Assembly: GCA_016928395.1 (NCBI GenBank)
Contig: JAFGKV010000200.1
Location: 1-9,970 of the forward strand
Direction: 5' to 3'
From: Candidatus Fermentibacterota bacterium
GTDB taxonomy: Bacteria > JAFGKV01
DNA length: 9,970 nt
Shown: positions 1 through 5,856 of the stretch, piece by piece
Layout: the number at the start of each line of letters is the position of its first letter
Numbering within the stretch: position 1 is the first letter of the stretch
The notes under the pieces: model-generated
Database searches by the model: none
Seen by the model: only the letters and a program-made list of their open reading frames with translations
Told to the model about the DNA's origin: nothing
Made by a program: the position numbers and the translations under genes

Positions 1-566
1 ATACATGGCTGCGAACCATTCCCAGTAACAACTCTGCAGGAAAGCGCCCACCTGAAACGCTCTCCATGGGCAGTAGAACGGAGTTAGGCCAGAGTCACCG
101 GCCGAGGTGCCGTCGAATCCGTCAGCTCTCCGCCGAAGTCCATACGAATACGGTCCGAGTGCCGGCTCGAACATCACTATTGACGACGATAAAGCGAGGG
201 GACTAGGGACGTAGGTGCAATGTCAACTTACTGAGCGACGGAGCCGCCAGATAAGACTTCCGGACCAGTTGAAACAGGCCGAACGTTACTCCGTGACCGT
301 GGTCGGCCGAGGGACGTTCATTAGTTGAGGGCTTTCACTTCGCGGCCCGTGCACCAGCGGTCCTCACGGGCTGGCCGGGGGAGTGGCGTCCCTCGCACCC
401 GAACCGCTTGACCGTGCATGAGGCGCCGGCTTCCTTGAAGCCTGTTCTGTTGCGAGCGGCAGGCTGGGGTCGTGTACTGCATTGTGGGATTCTCCGAGAG
501 CCCCAGAGTGGTGATCCTCGTCGAGCCTCGGTCAGACAGACTTCCAGAGTGGACGAAGGCTACTCC
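1..566. other. Gene-free stretch at the left edge
   Basis: I see no gene here. Reading frames in the first 320 bases are broken by frequent stops, and the longer open frames between about 320 and 780 on either strand have Arg/Ser/Thr-rich, low-complexity translations and no recognisable domain. The only local structure noted is a weak inverted repeat, GCCCGTG at 345-351 and CACGGGC at 365-371 (7-bp stem, 13-nt loop). It could be decayed mobile or coding DNA, but no family is recognisable. Confidence 0.6.
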
Positions 567-595
567 TTGACGCCATGCCAAGAGAGACGTATACT
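567..595 (+). promoter_or_regulatory. Sigma70-type promoter of the vapBC operon
   Basis: A -35 box TTGACG (567-572; 5 of 6 to TTGACA) is followed by exactly 17 bases and a -10 box TATACT (590-595; 5 of 6 to TATAAT). Transcription would start near 602, giving a leader of about 25 nt that holds the AGGAGG ribosome site of the vapB start. In a GC-rich window such a good match with ideal spacing, directly upstream of a toxin-antitoxin operon, is unlikely to be chance. The housekeeping factor of this organism is inferred to be sigma70-like. Confidence 0.75.
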
Positions 596-613
596 TGTGT
601 CGAGAATACACGT
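587..613. promoter_or_regulatory. Operator-like imperfect palindrome over the vapBC -10 box
   Basis: The left arm ACGTATACT (587-595) and the right arm AATACACGT (605-613) are inverted copies at 7 of 9 positions, separated by 9 bases. The site covers the -10 box and the predicted transcription start, where a repressor would block initiation. VapB antitoxins with a ribbon-helix-helix domain bind such palindromes to autorepress their operon, so this is a candidate operator. The symmetry is imperfect and no binding consensus is known for this protein. Confidence 0.4.
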
Positions 614-627
614 CAGGAGGTACGGGA

Positions 628-885
628 GTGCACACGAAACTCACTCTTCGGATGGAAGATGAGACGGTCCGAAGAGCCAAAGCGTGGGCGCAGGCGCGCG
701 GCGTGTCCCTGTCGGATACGGTGGCAAAGTTCTTCCGGGAGGTCTCCTCGGAAGAAGAGGCCAGGCCGCGGCTTTGCACGTGGACTCAACGGCTCTCCGG
801 CGCTGTGGCCGCGGGAGGAGAATTCCCGCGAGACGATGAGATCCGAGATGCGTATCATGATCACGTTGAGCGGAAGCACCGATGA
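628..885 (+). CDS. vapB: VapB-type antitoxin, ribbon-helix-helix (DUF6364-like)
   Basis: Antitoxin of a type II toxin-antitoxin pair. It should neutralise the downstream PIN-domain RNase and repress the operon. The 85-aa protein starts with a beta strand (about residues 3-8, KLTLRM) and two helices (about 10-24 and 27-39, including GVSLSDTVAKFFREV), the ribbon-helix-helix DNA-binding pattern. The acidic/basic tail ending DDEIRDAYHDHVERKHR is the likely toxin-binding part. I chose GTG at 628 because AGGAGG lies 7 bases upstream (615-620) and the conserved HTKLTLR strand begins there; an earlier in-frame start at 595 would fall in the promoter. Its stop overlaps the toxin start as ATGA (882-885), so the two are translationally coupled. 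Assignment to DUF6364 is from memory of the pattern; the VapB role is strongly supported by the partner gene. Confidence 0.87.
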   Translation: MHTKLTLRMEDETVRRAKAWAQARGVSLSDTVAKFFREVSSEEEARPRLCTWTQRLSGAVAAGGEFPRDDEIRDAYHDHVERKHR

Positions 886-1289
886 GGCGCGTCGTCTATG
901 ACCTGAACGTGATTCTTGATGTCCTGCTCAAGCGTGAACCCTTTTTCAGCGCCTCCGCCCGAGCGCTGGACGCCGCGGGAAGAGGAGCAGTTGAAGGGTT
1001 TATCGCGGGGCATTCCGTCGCAACGCTTCATTATGTCTTGAGGCGCTGCGTCGGAGACCGGAAGGCGCGACTCCTGATGAGCGAGCTCTTCCAGCGACTC
1101 ATCGTGGCGCCAGTGAGTGACGCAGGGGTACGTCGAGCCTTGGAGTCCCCGGTGGAAGACTTCGAGGACTCCCTCGTTAGCGCCGCGGCCGCCGAGGTGA
1201 ACGCTGCGGTTATCGTGACGCGTAACACGTCGGACTTCAGGCGTTCATCGATCCCCGCACTTCTCCCAGAGGTCTTCACGGCCACGTAG
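882..1289 (+). CDS. vapC: VapC-type PIN-domain ribonuclease toxin
   Basis: A 135-aa PIN-domain protein, expected to be a Mg-dependent endoribonuclease that cleaves tRNA or rRNA when freed from its antitoxin. The N-terminal strand YDLNVILDVLL carries the first acidic residue (D7). The segment VEDFEDSLVSAAA (91-103) carries D93 and D96, and VTRNTSDF (112-119) carries the C-terminal N115/D118 pair typical of PIN domains. The central acidic residue seen in many PIN enzymes is not obvious: the equivalent helix SVATLHYVLRR has Thr/Leu/His instead. Some PIN_3-like toxins also lack it, so activity is still likely. Length is normal for VapC and the frame is intact. It begins inside the antitoxin stop codon (ATGA), and the tight overlap supports co-expression from the promoter at 567. 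Confidence 0.93.
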   Translation: MRRVVYDLNVILDVLLKREPFFSASARALDAAGRGAVEGFIAGHSVATLHYVLRRCVGDRKARLLMSELFQRLIVAPVSDAGVRRALESPVEDFEDSLVSAAAAEVNAAVIVTRNTSDFRRSSIPALLPEVFTAT

Positions 1290-1410
1290 CGGTTCTGTTG
1301 GGTTCGGGGATGCAGATGTCGGCGTGTCGTGGAGGGGACAGCCCAGGGTTGCGCAGAGAAGAAGAGGTCATTCTCACATCGGCTGAAGAAGAGCCATTTC
1401 AAGACGGCGT

Positions 1411-1785
1411 TGGCACCATCTCTTTGTGCGGAGCGGGACGGCGCCGCTGAGCATGGGGATGCGTCGAATGCTCACCGGGTACGCAGTGCGATTCAACCTG
1501 CGACACCGTCGACACGGGCATCTGTTCCAGAACCGTTACCGTTCGGTGCTATGCCAGGAGGAGCCCTATCTTCTTGAGTTGGTGCGGTACATTCACCTGA
1601 ACCCGCTCCGAGCCCGGCGACGTGCGGAGGCACGGAGCGTGGCATGCTACTGGGCGACGAGGGAGTTGGAGAGGACCACGGAGGAGGCAGGGAAGGCGTG
1701 GGGGTTGAGTCAGTCGGCGGTGAGCAAGGCAGCGAGGCGCGGAGAAGCGATCGTGCGGGAGCGACAACTGATGTTCGAATCTTGA
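1411..1785 (+). pseudogene. Remnant of a REP-associated tyrosine transposase (RAYT, Y1_Tnp)
   Basis: The frame contains MRRMLTGYAVRFN, RHGHLFQNRYRS, CQEEPYLLELVRY and IHLNPLRA, a hallmark run of IS200-like/RAYT transposases, single-strand DNA transposases using an HUH motif and a catalytic tyrosine. Upstream in frame only WHHLFVRSGTAPLS (from 1411) remains. In intact proteins this is roughly NHFHLLVRTGTVPLS, so the HUH motif has lost its middle residue, and the N-terminal strands before it are absent; an in-frame stop lies at 1384-1386. After IHLNPLRA the frame jumps within a few codons to ACYWATREL and GLSQSAVSKAARRGE, the C-terminal helix-turn-helix tail, so the usual intervening segment is deleted near 1618-1640. 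The frame is otherwise open from GTG 1426, but the catalytic core is damaged at both ends, so it is a dead copy. It marks a past insertion between the vapBC operon and the propeller cluster. Confidence 0.85.
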
Positions 1786-1841
1786 GAGTCCCAAATTCAT
1801 CTAGGTCCCTTGCGCCGTGCGCCACGGGAGGATCGCTGGGA

Positions 1842-1955
1842 ATGGGGAGGGTAGCGATCATTGGTTCAGATGCGTTGGCGGCCCTGACCATGTTGAAGGC
1901 AGGTCCACGTGACCTAGAGGTAGTGCTTGTGCAACGCTACGGAGAGAGGGCGTGA
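1842..1955 (+). CDS. Possible 37-aa peptide coupled to the propeller lipoprotein gene
   Basis: A short ORF starting ATG 1842, preceded by GGGAGG (1826-1831) with a 10-base gap. It contains GRVAIIGSDALAALTML followed by KAGPRDLEVVLVQRYGERA. Its stop overlaps the start of the next gene as TGATG (TGA 1953-1955, ATG 1955-1957), an arrangement that favours translational coupling. No signal peptide or known domain is recognised; the alternating hydrophobic stretch looks like a beta strand plus helix. It may be a leader peptide, the stump of a lost gene or a chance ORF. The purine-rich GGAGAGAGG near its end also serves as the ribosome site of the propeller gene. Confidence 0.35.
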   Translation: MGRVAIIGSDALAALTMLKAGPRDLEVVLVQRYGERA

Positions 1956-3061
1956 TGGTGCGAAGGCGAATCGGCCGTGCTTTGATACTGCTCCTGGTTG
2001 CCCTTGGGGCGTGCTCGAAGGAGAGGGGCACCTATCGGGGCGTCGTGGTCCTCGATCGGAGCACGGCCCGGCCCATCGTGGCGACGTGGGCAACGTCGAA
2101 AGCAACGGAGAGCACGGATCCCGGGGATCCGCTCGCTGACCTGTATGAGCCGGTAGACGTCGCCATTGGCCCAGGCGACTCGATCTACGTCGCCGACATG
2201 GGGTCCGGCCGAATCATCGTCTATTCTCCTGAGGGAAGACCTGCTCGTACTATCGGACGGTTCGGCCAAGGGCCGGGAGAGTTCGAGCATCTGAGGACCG
2301 TCACGATAGATGGCGAGGGGAGGATCTGGGCGGGGGAGATGGGGCGGCTCCAGGTGCTTTCGGCAGATGGGGAGTGCCTGGCGCTCTCGACTCTCGCGCG
2401 GTTTTTCCCGTTGAGCCCTGTCTTGGCTGCCCTGCCAGATGGAAGGGTTTGGGCAGGAGGTTCATTCCTACGCCTTGTGCAAGAAGAGGACGGCTGGGCC
2501 ATAGCCTCTGCTGATAACGTTGTCGATCTGCTTGCCCATGATCCCGCCAAGACGCTGAAGGCGCAGAAGCGGCTCAGGGTGCTCGACGTCATCTCTCAGC
2601 TTGGCGTGCGATCGAGTCATGGCTATGTCCTGCTCGCTCACCTCGTGACGGCGCGGAAGCCGTATGCATGGCTTCAGGAATTCGACCAGAACGGAGTGTT
2701 GAAGTCGGTATTCGATGTGGATCCCGCGTGTACAGATTCCAATTACATCGCCACGAAGCGGATGCTGGGAGATGATGGGTACATGCCGGCTTTCCGCAGA
2801 CTCCTGATTGATCAAAGGGGCGACGCCGTGTTGGTGACAGCCGATCCTCCATTGCTGTGCAGATTCGATCCGCTACGTTGCGCATTTGCTGACGTGAGCG
2901 AGATCCACTTCAGATCATCCGACAATGGAATGCAGCGTCTGCCCACCGCATGGTCAGCCGCCGTCGATTCACAGGGAAGAATTGTCGTCACAGGAATCAC
3001 CAAGTCCCTGAAGCGAGTCGTGATGCAGCTTCCTTGGCAGGAAGGAGGTGATGTCTCTTGA
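1955..3061 (+). CDS. Lipoprotein with a 6-bladed beta-propeller (NHL-like)
   Basis: A 368-aa exported protein. Residues 3-8 are basic (RRRIGR), 9-18 are hydrophobic, and the lipobox LGAC places the lipidated cysteine at C20, so it should be anchored to a membrane facing the periplasm or outside. The mature part has propeller strands such as PVDVAIGPGDSIYVADMGSG (about 66-85), a blade turn SPEGR (91-95) and the signature GRFGQGPGEF (101-110), as in NHL-like and DUF5128-type 6-bladed propellers. Such proteins bind peptides, glycans or other proteins; no catalytic residues can be assigned. ATG 1955 is preferred over GTG 1952 because it is better spaced from GGAGAGAGG (1941-1949). It overlaps the small ORF upstream and is followed after 64 bases by the secreted-peptide gene, so the three are probably co-transcribed. 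No promoter was found in 1786-1841. Family is fairly sure; ligand unknown. Confidence 0.9.
   Translation: MVRRRIGRALILLLVALGACSKERGTYRGVVVLDRSTARPIVATWATSKATESTDPGDPLADLYEPVDVAIGPGDSIYVADMGSGRIIVYSPEGRPARTIGRFGQGPGEFEHLRTVTIDGEGRIWAGEMGRLQVLSADGECLALSTLARFFPLSPVLAALPDGRVWAGGSFLRLVQEEDGWAIASADNVVDLLAHDPAKTLKAQKRLRVLDVISQLGVRSSHGYVLLAHLVTARKPYAWLQEFDQNGVLKSVFDVDPACTDSNYIATKRMLGDDGYMPAFRRLLIDQRGDAVLVTADPPLLCRFDPLRCAFADVSEIHFRSSDNGMQRLPTAWSAAVDSQGRIVVTGITKSLKRVVMQLPWQEGGDVS
3042..3052 (+). promoter_or_regulatory. Eleven-base Shine-Dalgarno match at the end of the propeller gene
   Basis: AAGGAGGTGAT matches the complement of the conserved 3' end of bacterial 16S rRNA over 11 bases. It lies in the last codons of the propeller gene. 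ATG 3051 is only 2 bases beyond GGAGG, too close for normal initiation. The best-spaced start is TTG 3058, which would open a 23-codon frame whose stop overlaps ATG 3126 of the secreted peptide as ATGA (3126-3129). It may load ribosomes for the peptide gene, cause pausing, or be chance in a GGA/GGT codon run. Confidence 0.4.
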
Positions 3062-3125
3062 GGGTATGCTCCTCAGATCACGGAGTCCTTACAGAACGGG
3101 TATCAGGAAAATGGAGGCAAATCAG

Positions 3126-3425
3126 ATGACGATCCGCTTTCCCGCAGGTCTGATTCTCTCTCTACTGGCCGTCACATCGGCCAACTTGCTTTGGGTATCT
3201 CCCGCCCTGGCAACGATGAACCAGGGCGTGCCGTCATGTTCCGTATCCATTGGATGCCCAAGTGGATCGGGAGTTCCGTCAGTCCTCTGTACGTGCTGGA
3301 GCAACGATAGTTCTTGCTGGTGCGGATACAGCGTGAGCACAGTCCAATGCCACAGCTCAACCAGTGGGAGCTTCAAGGACTGTTCGGGAGGGGAAGTCTA
3401 CTGGTGGATCATCTACCTTCCCTAG
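3126..3425 (+). CDS. Small secreted cysteine-rich peptide
   Basis: A 99-aa product of no recognised family. Residues 1-29 form a Sec signal peptide: Arg4, a long hydrophobic core and a cleavage site at SPALA before residue 30. The predicted mature peptide of about 70 aa is rich in Ser, Gly and Cys, with eight cysteines at 38, 44, 55, 57, 64, 66, 75 and 86 (C-x5-C-x10-C-x-C-x6-C-x-C-x8-C-x10-C), including two CxC pairs, and an aromatic tail VYWWIIYLP. An even number suggests four disulfides or a metal site. I chose ATG 3126 because GGAGG (3113-3117) lies 8 bases upstream and the signal peptide is compact; ATG 3111 and 3051 are alternatives in the same frame. It follows the propeller lipoprotein by 64 bases. 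The layout recalls NVEALA peptides beside TolB-like propellers in Bacteroidales, but no NVEALA motif is present. Candidate roles are ligand or partner of a propeller, or a surface or bacteriocin-like peptide. Confidence 0.7.
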   Translation: MTIRFPAGLILSLLAVTSANLLWVSPALATMNQGVPSCSVSIGCPSGSGVPSVLCTCWSNDSSCWCGYSVSTVQCHSSTSGSFKDCSGGEVYWWIIYLP

Positions 3426-3436
3426 GAGGCATGCCT

Positions 3437-3464
3437 TGATAGAGCGAGGAGGACGGCTCTATCA
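3437..3464 (+). terminator. Hairpin after the peptide gene (terminator or attenuator)
   Basis: TGATAGAGC (3437-3445) and GCTCTATCA (3456-3464) form a perfect 9-bp stem with a 10-base loop, starting 11 bases after the peptide stop codon. No clean T-tract follows, so it is not a standard intrinsic terminator. CGAGGAG (3445-3451), mostly in the loop, can also pair with CTCCTCG (3477-3483), giving a mutually exclusive structure. It may partly end transcription, protect the upstream mRNA 3' end, or tune expression of the gene starting at 3513. Confidence 0.5.
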
Positions 3465-3512
3465 GCAGAAGTCGTTCTCCTCGTTTCCCTCAGTCAAGAG
3501 AAGAGGTGTCTC

Positions 3513-4106
3513 GTGAATACAAGGATCGTGGCTACCTTACTTTTGCTGGGCTTTCCCGCTCTCCCCCTCTATGCGGGAGAGCCCGAGGCCCGTTTCCCAG
3601 TCTCCATGGAACATGGGCCGATCCAAGCGACCGAACTGCAGGGAGCGCTACAGCTGCTCGGCGTCAATATGTATCGCTTCTCGTATTCCGTGCCGTTCGT
3701 GCATGCGATCAAGTACCGAGCATGCGCGTATGTGAGCGGCAAGGAGCAGCCGCTTGGAGACGGAGATGTCAAGGGTTTGGAGCCAGGCAAGCAGGCCATC
3801 ACGGTGATCACGCGCAAGTCAGAGGGCATGCTTGATCTGACTGTGACGTGCGGCCGGGATTCCGACGTTCCGCGGAATCTCCTCGGTGGGGAGAAGAGGG
3901 CTGTCCCGCTCTCTCTGGATGGCTATGGACCTCGAGGGTCGTCGGTCCCTCCCAATGTCACGCTGGAGGCGGGCAAGGAGGTCCCCATCTGGGTGTTCTC
4001 GGCCAGCAGCGGGCAGTGGTCGATGTTCACGGGCAGGGAGTCCATCCAGGACTACGCGAAGCGAACCGACCTGGTGGTGGTCGTGTATGTGACGTTGTTG
4101 GGATAG
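3513..4106 (+). CDS. Exported protein of unknown function
   Basis: A 197-aa protein with a clear N-terminal signal: MNTR, a hydrophobic stretch VATLLLLGFPALPLYA and likely cleavage after A21 (LYA before GEP). The mature protein of about 176 aa has no recognised domain. It contains two cysteines (C71 in KYRACAYV and C113 in LTVTCGRD), which could form a disulfide, and strand-rich segments such as AITVITRKSEGMLDLTVTCG and TDLVVVVYVTLLG at the C terminus, suggesting a small beta-sandwich in the periplasm or outside. The start is GTG 3513, with GAGAAGAGG at 3498-3506 and a 6-base gap; the signal peptide begins there. It sits between the secreted peptide and the second propeller gene in the same direction, so a shared role is likely, but what it does cannot be inferred. 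Confidence 0.82.
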   Translation: MNTRIVATLLLLGFPALPLYAGEPEARFPVSMEHGPIQATELQGALQLLGVNMYRFSYSVPFVHAIKYRACAYVSGKEQPLGDGDVKGLEPGKQAITVITRKSEGMLDLTVTCGRDSDVPRNLLGGEKRAVPLSLDGYGPRGSSVPPNVTLEAGKEVPIWVFSASSGQWSMFTGRESIQDYAKRTDLVVVVYVTLLG

Positions 4107-4222
4107 GCGTCAGGGTTTGCCGAGGGTTCAGGGGTGGCGGTGCGCAAGGCCGTCGTCCACGAACAGAGAGCCGGGAAGTGGGCAGGCGCTCACCACGACC
4201 AGGGATCCCGAGATGGAGGACC

Positions 4223-5320
4223 ATGCGATACGTGAGTGTCCTTATCTTGGCCATGACAGCCACGGTGGCAAAGGGGGTGCCATCGAACACGGAGCGTGCA
4301 GAAGGCGAAGCCCCGATCGTGGCCAACCGTGGGGAGGGGCTGTGGGGCGACACCATCACAGACCGCATCAGATTCACGGAGACCCTCTCCATCGGTTCCG
4401 AGCACGGCCAACCCCATGAAATGCTCTGGAATCCCAGGGCCCTTGCCGTTGACTCCGCTATGAACATCTACCTACTGGATGCGGTTCGTTCGGAACGCGC
4501 CAACGCCGTTGGGGCCTGCCGCGTCATGAAGTTCGACCGAGAGGGGCGATTTCTGTGGAGCAGGGGACAACGGGGTGAGGGCCCGGGCGAGTTCATCAAC
4601 CCGTCCGACGTCTTGATCAGTCCGTCAGGGGAGCTTGTGGTGGTGGAGACCCTGGGCTACAAGAAGTGCCGGCTCCAGTACTTCGACACGGAGCTAGAAT
4701 ACCGGCGATCGGCAACCATCGCTGAGCAGATGCGGAGCGTCTCGTTCCTCAGCGATGGGAGCTTGCTGGTCAGCGAATGGGTGAAAGGCCAACCCGGGAT
4801 CTCAGGTCACTACTACTCGGCGGAAGGGGAGTTTCTGCGGTCTTTTCCGGATGACTATCGCTATGGGCCTCTTCTTCCGGAGGGATGCGGCCTCGATGGC
4901 GGGGTATTCCATGCGCAGGAGGGACGGGTGTACATGGTCACGCCGGACGCGTATGAGATCCGCGAGTATCGCGAGGATGGTTCTCGAGTCCGGACGATCC
5001 GGAGGGATGTCAAGCTGGCGCCCGCGAAGTTCAAGATCACCGGTGACCGAGCCGGATACGATCCCGGCGACGGGTGCGGGCCATGCTACTCATACAAGGA
5101 CAGCTATCTCCTCAACTTCCGTTTCATCCGGCGAGGCCATGGGGGGGGCGATCTGTTCCTTGACTTGTTCGACCGGGAGGGGGTATTCTTAGGGTCGTAT
5201 CAGAATCCCGGGGTCTCTGGCCTCGTCACGATCGATAACGAGGGGAACTTCTACTGCCTGGTGAACGACCCGGATCCCCGGATGCTGCGCCACGCCATGG
5301 AGGTTGTGGGAACACCATAG
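4223..5320 (+). CDS. Exported 6-bladed beta-propeller protein (NHL-like)
   Basis: A 365-aa paralog of the lipoprotein at 1955. The N terminus MRYVSVLILAMTATVAKG looks like a short Sec signal without a lipobox, so the product is probably periplasmic or secreted. Propeller features include NPRALAVDSAMNIYLLD (about 70-86), FDREGRFLWSRG (104-115), GEGPGEF (118-124), then SPSGELVVVE and LSDGSLLVSEW blade strands. Cysteines in GDGCGPCYSY are a local oddity (CxxC) and might be a disulfide or metal site. The frame is open much further upstream, to 3848, but that part overlaps the 197-aa gene and reads as low-complexity Arg/Gly sequence, so it is not coding. ATG 4223 has GGAGG at 4215-4219, only 3 bases away, unusually close; GTG 4232 is an alternative that would lose the basic N terminus. 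A strong GC hairpin follows the stop. Confidence 0.87.
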   Translation: MRYVSVLILAMTATVAKGVPSNTERAEGEAPIVANRGEGLWGDTITDRIRFTETLSIGSEHGQPHEMLWNPRALAVDSAMNIYLLDAVRSERANAVGACRVMKFDREGRFLWSRGQRGEGPGEFINPSDVLISPSGELVVVETLGYKKCRLQYFDTELEYRRSATIAEQMRSVSFLSDGSLLVSEWVKGQPGISGHYYSAEGEFLRSFPDDYRYGPLLPEGCGLDGGVFHAQEGRVYMVTPDAYEIREYREDGSRVRTIRRDVKLAPAKFKITGDRAGYDPGDGCGPCYSYKDSYLLNFRFIRRGHGGGDLFLDLFDREGVFLGSYQNPGVSGLVTIDNEGNFYCLVNDPDPRMLRHAMEVVGTP

Positions 5321-5328
5321 CACGAATG

Positions 5329-5356
5329 CGTGCGTGCCGCCGGCCCGGCGCGCGCG
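5329..5356 (+). terminator. Strong GC hairpin just after the propeller gene
   Basis: Bases 5329-5339 pair with 5346-5356 to form an 11-bp stem (two G-T wobbles, otherwise G-C) closing a 6-base loop CCGGCC, beginning 8 bases after the stop codon. It is placed like a terminator at the end of the exported-protein run, but no T-tract follows, so it may act with Rho or as an mRNA 3'-end stabiliser. Confidence 0.45.
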
Positions 5357-5760
5357 GGGTGCAAGAGCGGGGTCAGTAGTAATGTCGGAGACTTGGAGGG
5401 GCGGAGGTGGCGCGTCGGCGTGGGGTGAGCTGGGCGTGCATCAGCCGGATCGTGGCGAAGGAGAAGATGAGCCGGACAGCCCTCGAGATTGTGGCGCAGT
5501 GGAGGGCGCACGTTGCGTTCAGCCCCAATGTCCCCATAGTGCCCTGACTGGCCACCTTCAAGCCGACTCCACGCCGCCCCCCTTGCTCTGACGCATCTCA
5601 AGCCCTCGGACCACATGTGACTCCTCGCTCCGCGCGCCCGCATGACCCCCGGGCACGCTTGACGGGCACGGAGTCCCCACCTTCCTTCGCGGAGTATCAG
5701 CAGTATGCTTCATCACCGCGGGTGAGCGATGCATTCGAGCCGTGGACGGAGAGTCAAGGA
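5357..5760. other. Gene-free spacer upstream of the second toxin-antitoxin pair
   Basis: I see no convincing gene. Open frames on both strands give Arg/Pro/Ser-rich translations without domains. The motif GGGGTCAG occurs at 5369-5376 and again at 9670-9677; similar GGGGTCAG ends are often seen, from memory, at RAYT/IS200-associated and other short mobile elements, so the spacer may be mobile-element debris. The frame of the RelB-like antitoxin stays open back to 5617 but without a plausible start or domain. Confidence 0.5.
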
Positions 5761-5761
5761 C

Positions 5762-5836
5762 GTGATCACCTCGAGGCGGTAGCCGGCTTGAGTGTGCATG
5801 CCCATTCGGCCATCGACCTCCCGATCACACGATCAC
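5762..5836. promoter_or_regulatory. GATCAC boxes upstream of the RelBE-like operon
   Basis: The palindrome GTGATCAC lies at 5762-5769 and two direct GATCAC copies at 5823-5828 and 5831-5836, the latter only 20 bases before the antitoxin start. Toxin-antitoxin operons are usually autorepressed at repeated or palindromic sites in this position. I find no good -35/-10 pair here, so the promoter is not placed. The operator role is inference. Confidence 0.35.
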
Positions 5837-5856
5837 ATCTCAGTCTTGGAGACGAT

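Noticed and set aside
408-662. A plus-strand frame of 84 codons before vapB.
   Set aside because: It has no ribosome site, runs through the vapBC promoter into vapB in another frame, and has no recognisable features.
321-779. A 152-codon open frame on the minus strand.
   Set aside because: It starts inside vapB, opposes a strong promoter and a well-supported antitoxin, and its translation is Arg/Ser/Thr-rich with no domain.
1329-1577. An 82-codon plus-strand frame over the transposase.
   Set aside because: It is an out-of-frame reading of the RAYT remnant, whose conserved motifs lie in the other frame.
3848-4222. A 125-codon upstream extension of the second propeller gene.
   Set aside because: It overlaps the 197-aa exported protein gene out of frame, is Arg/Gly-rich, and would bury the signal peptide.
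5251-5643. A 130-codon minus-strand frame across the propeller end and the spacer.
   Set aside because: It overlaps the 3' end of a well-supported gene and the GC hairpin, and its translation is low in complexity.
5617-5856. An 80-codon upstream extension of the RelB-like antitoxin.
   Set aside because: Conserved sequence begins only at ATG 5857, which has its own ribosome site; an extension would cover the GATCAC boxes.
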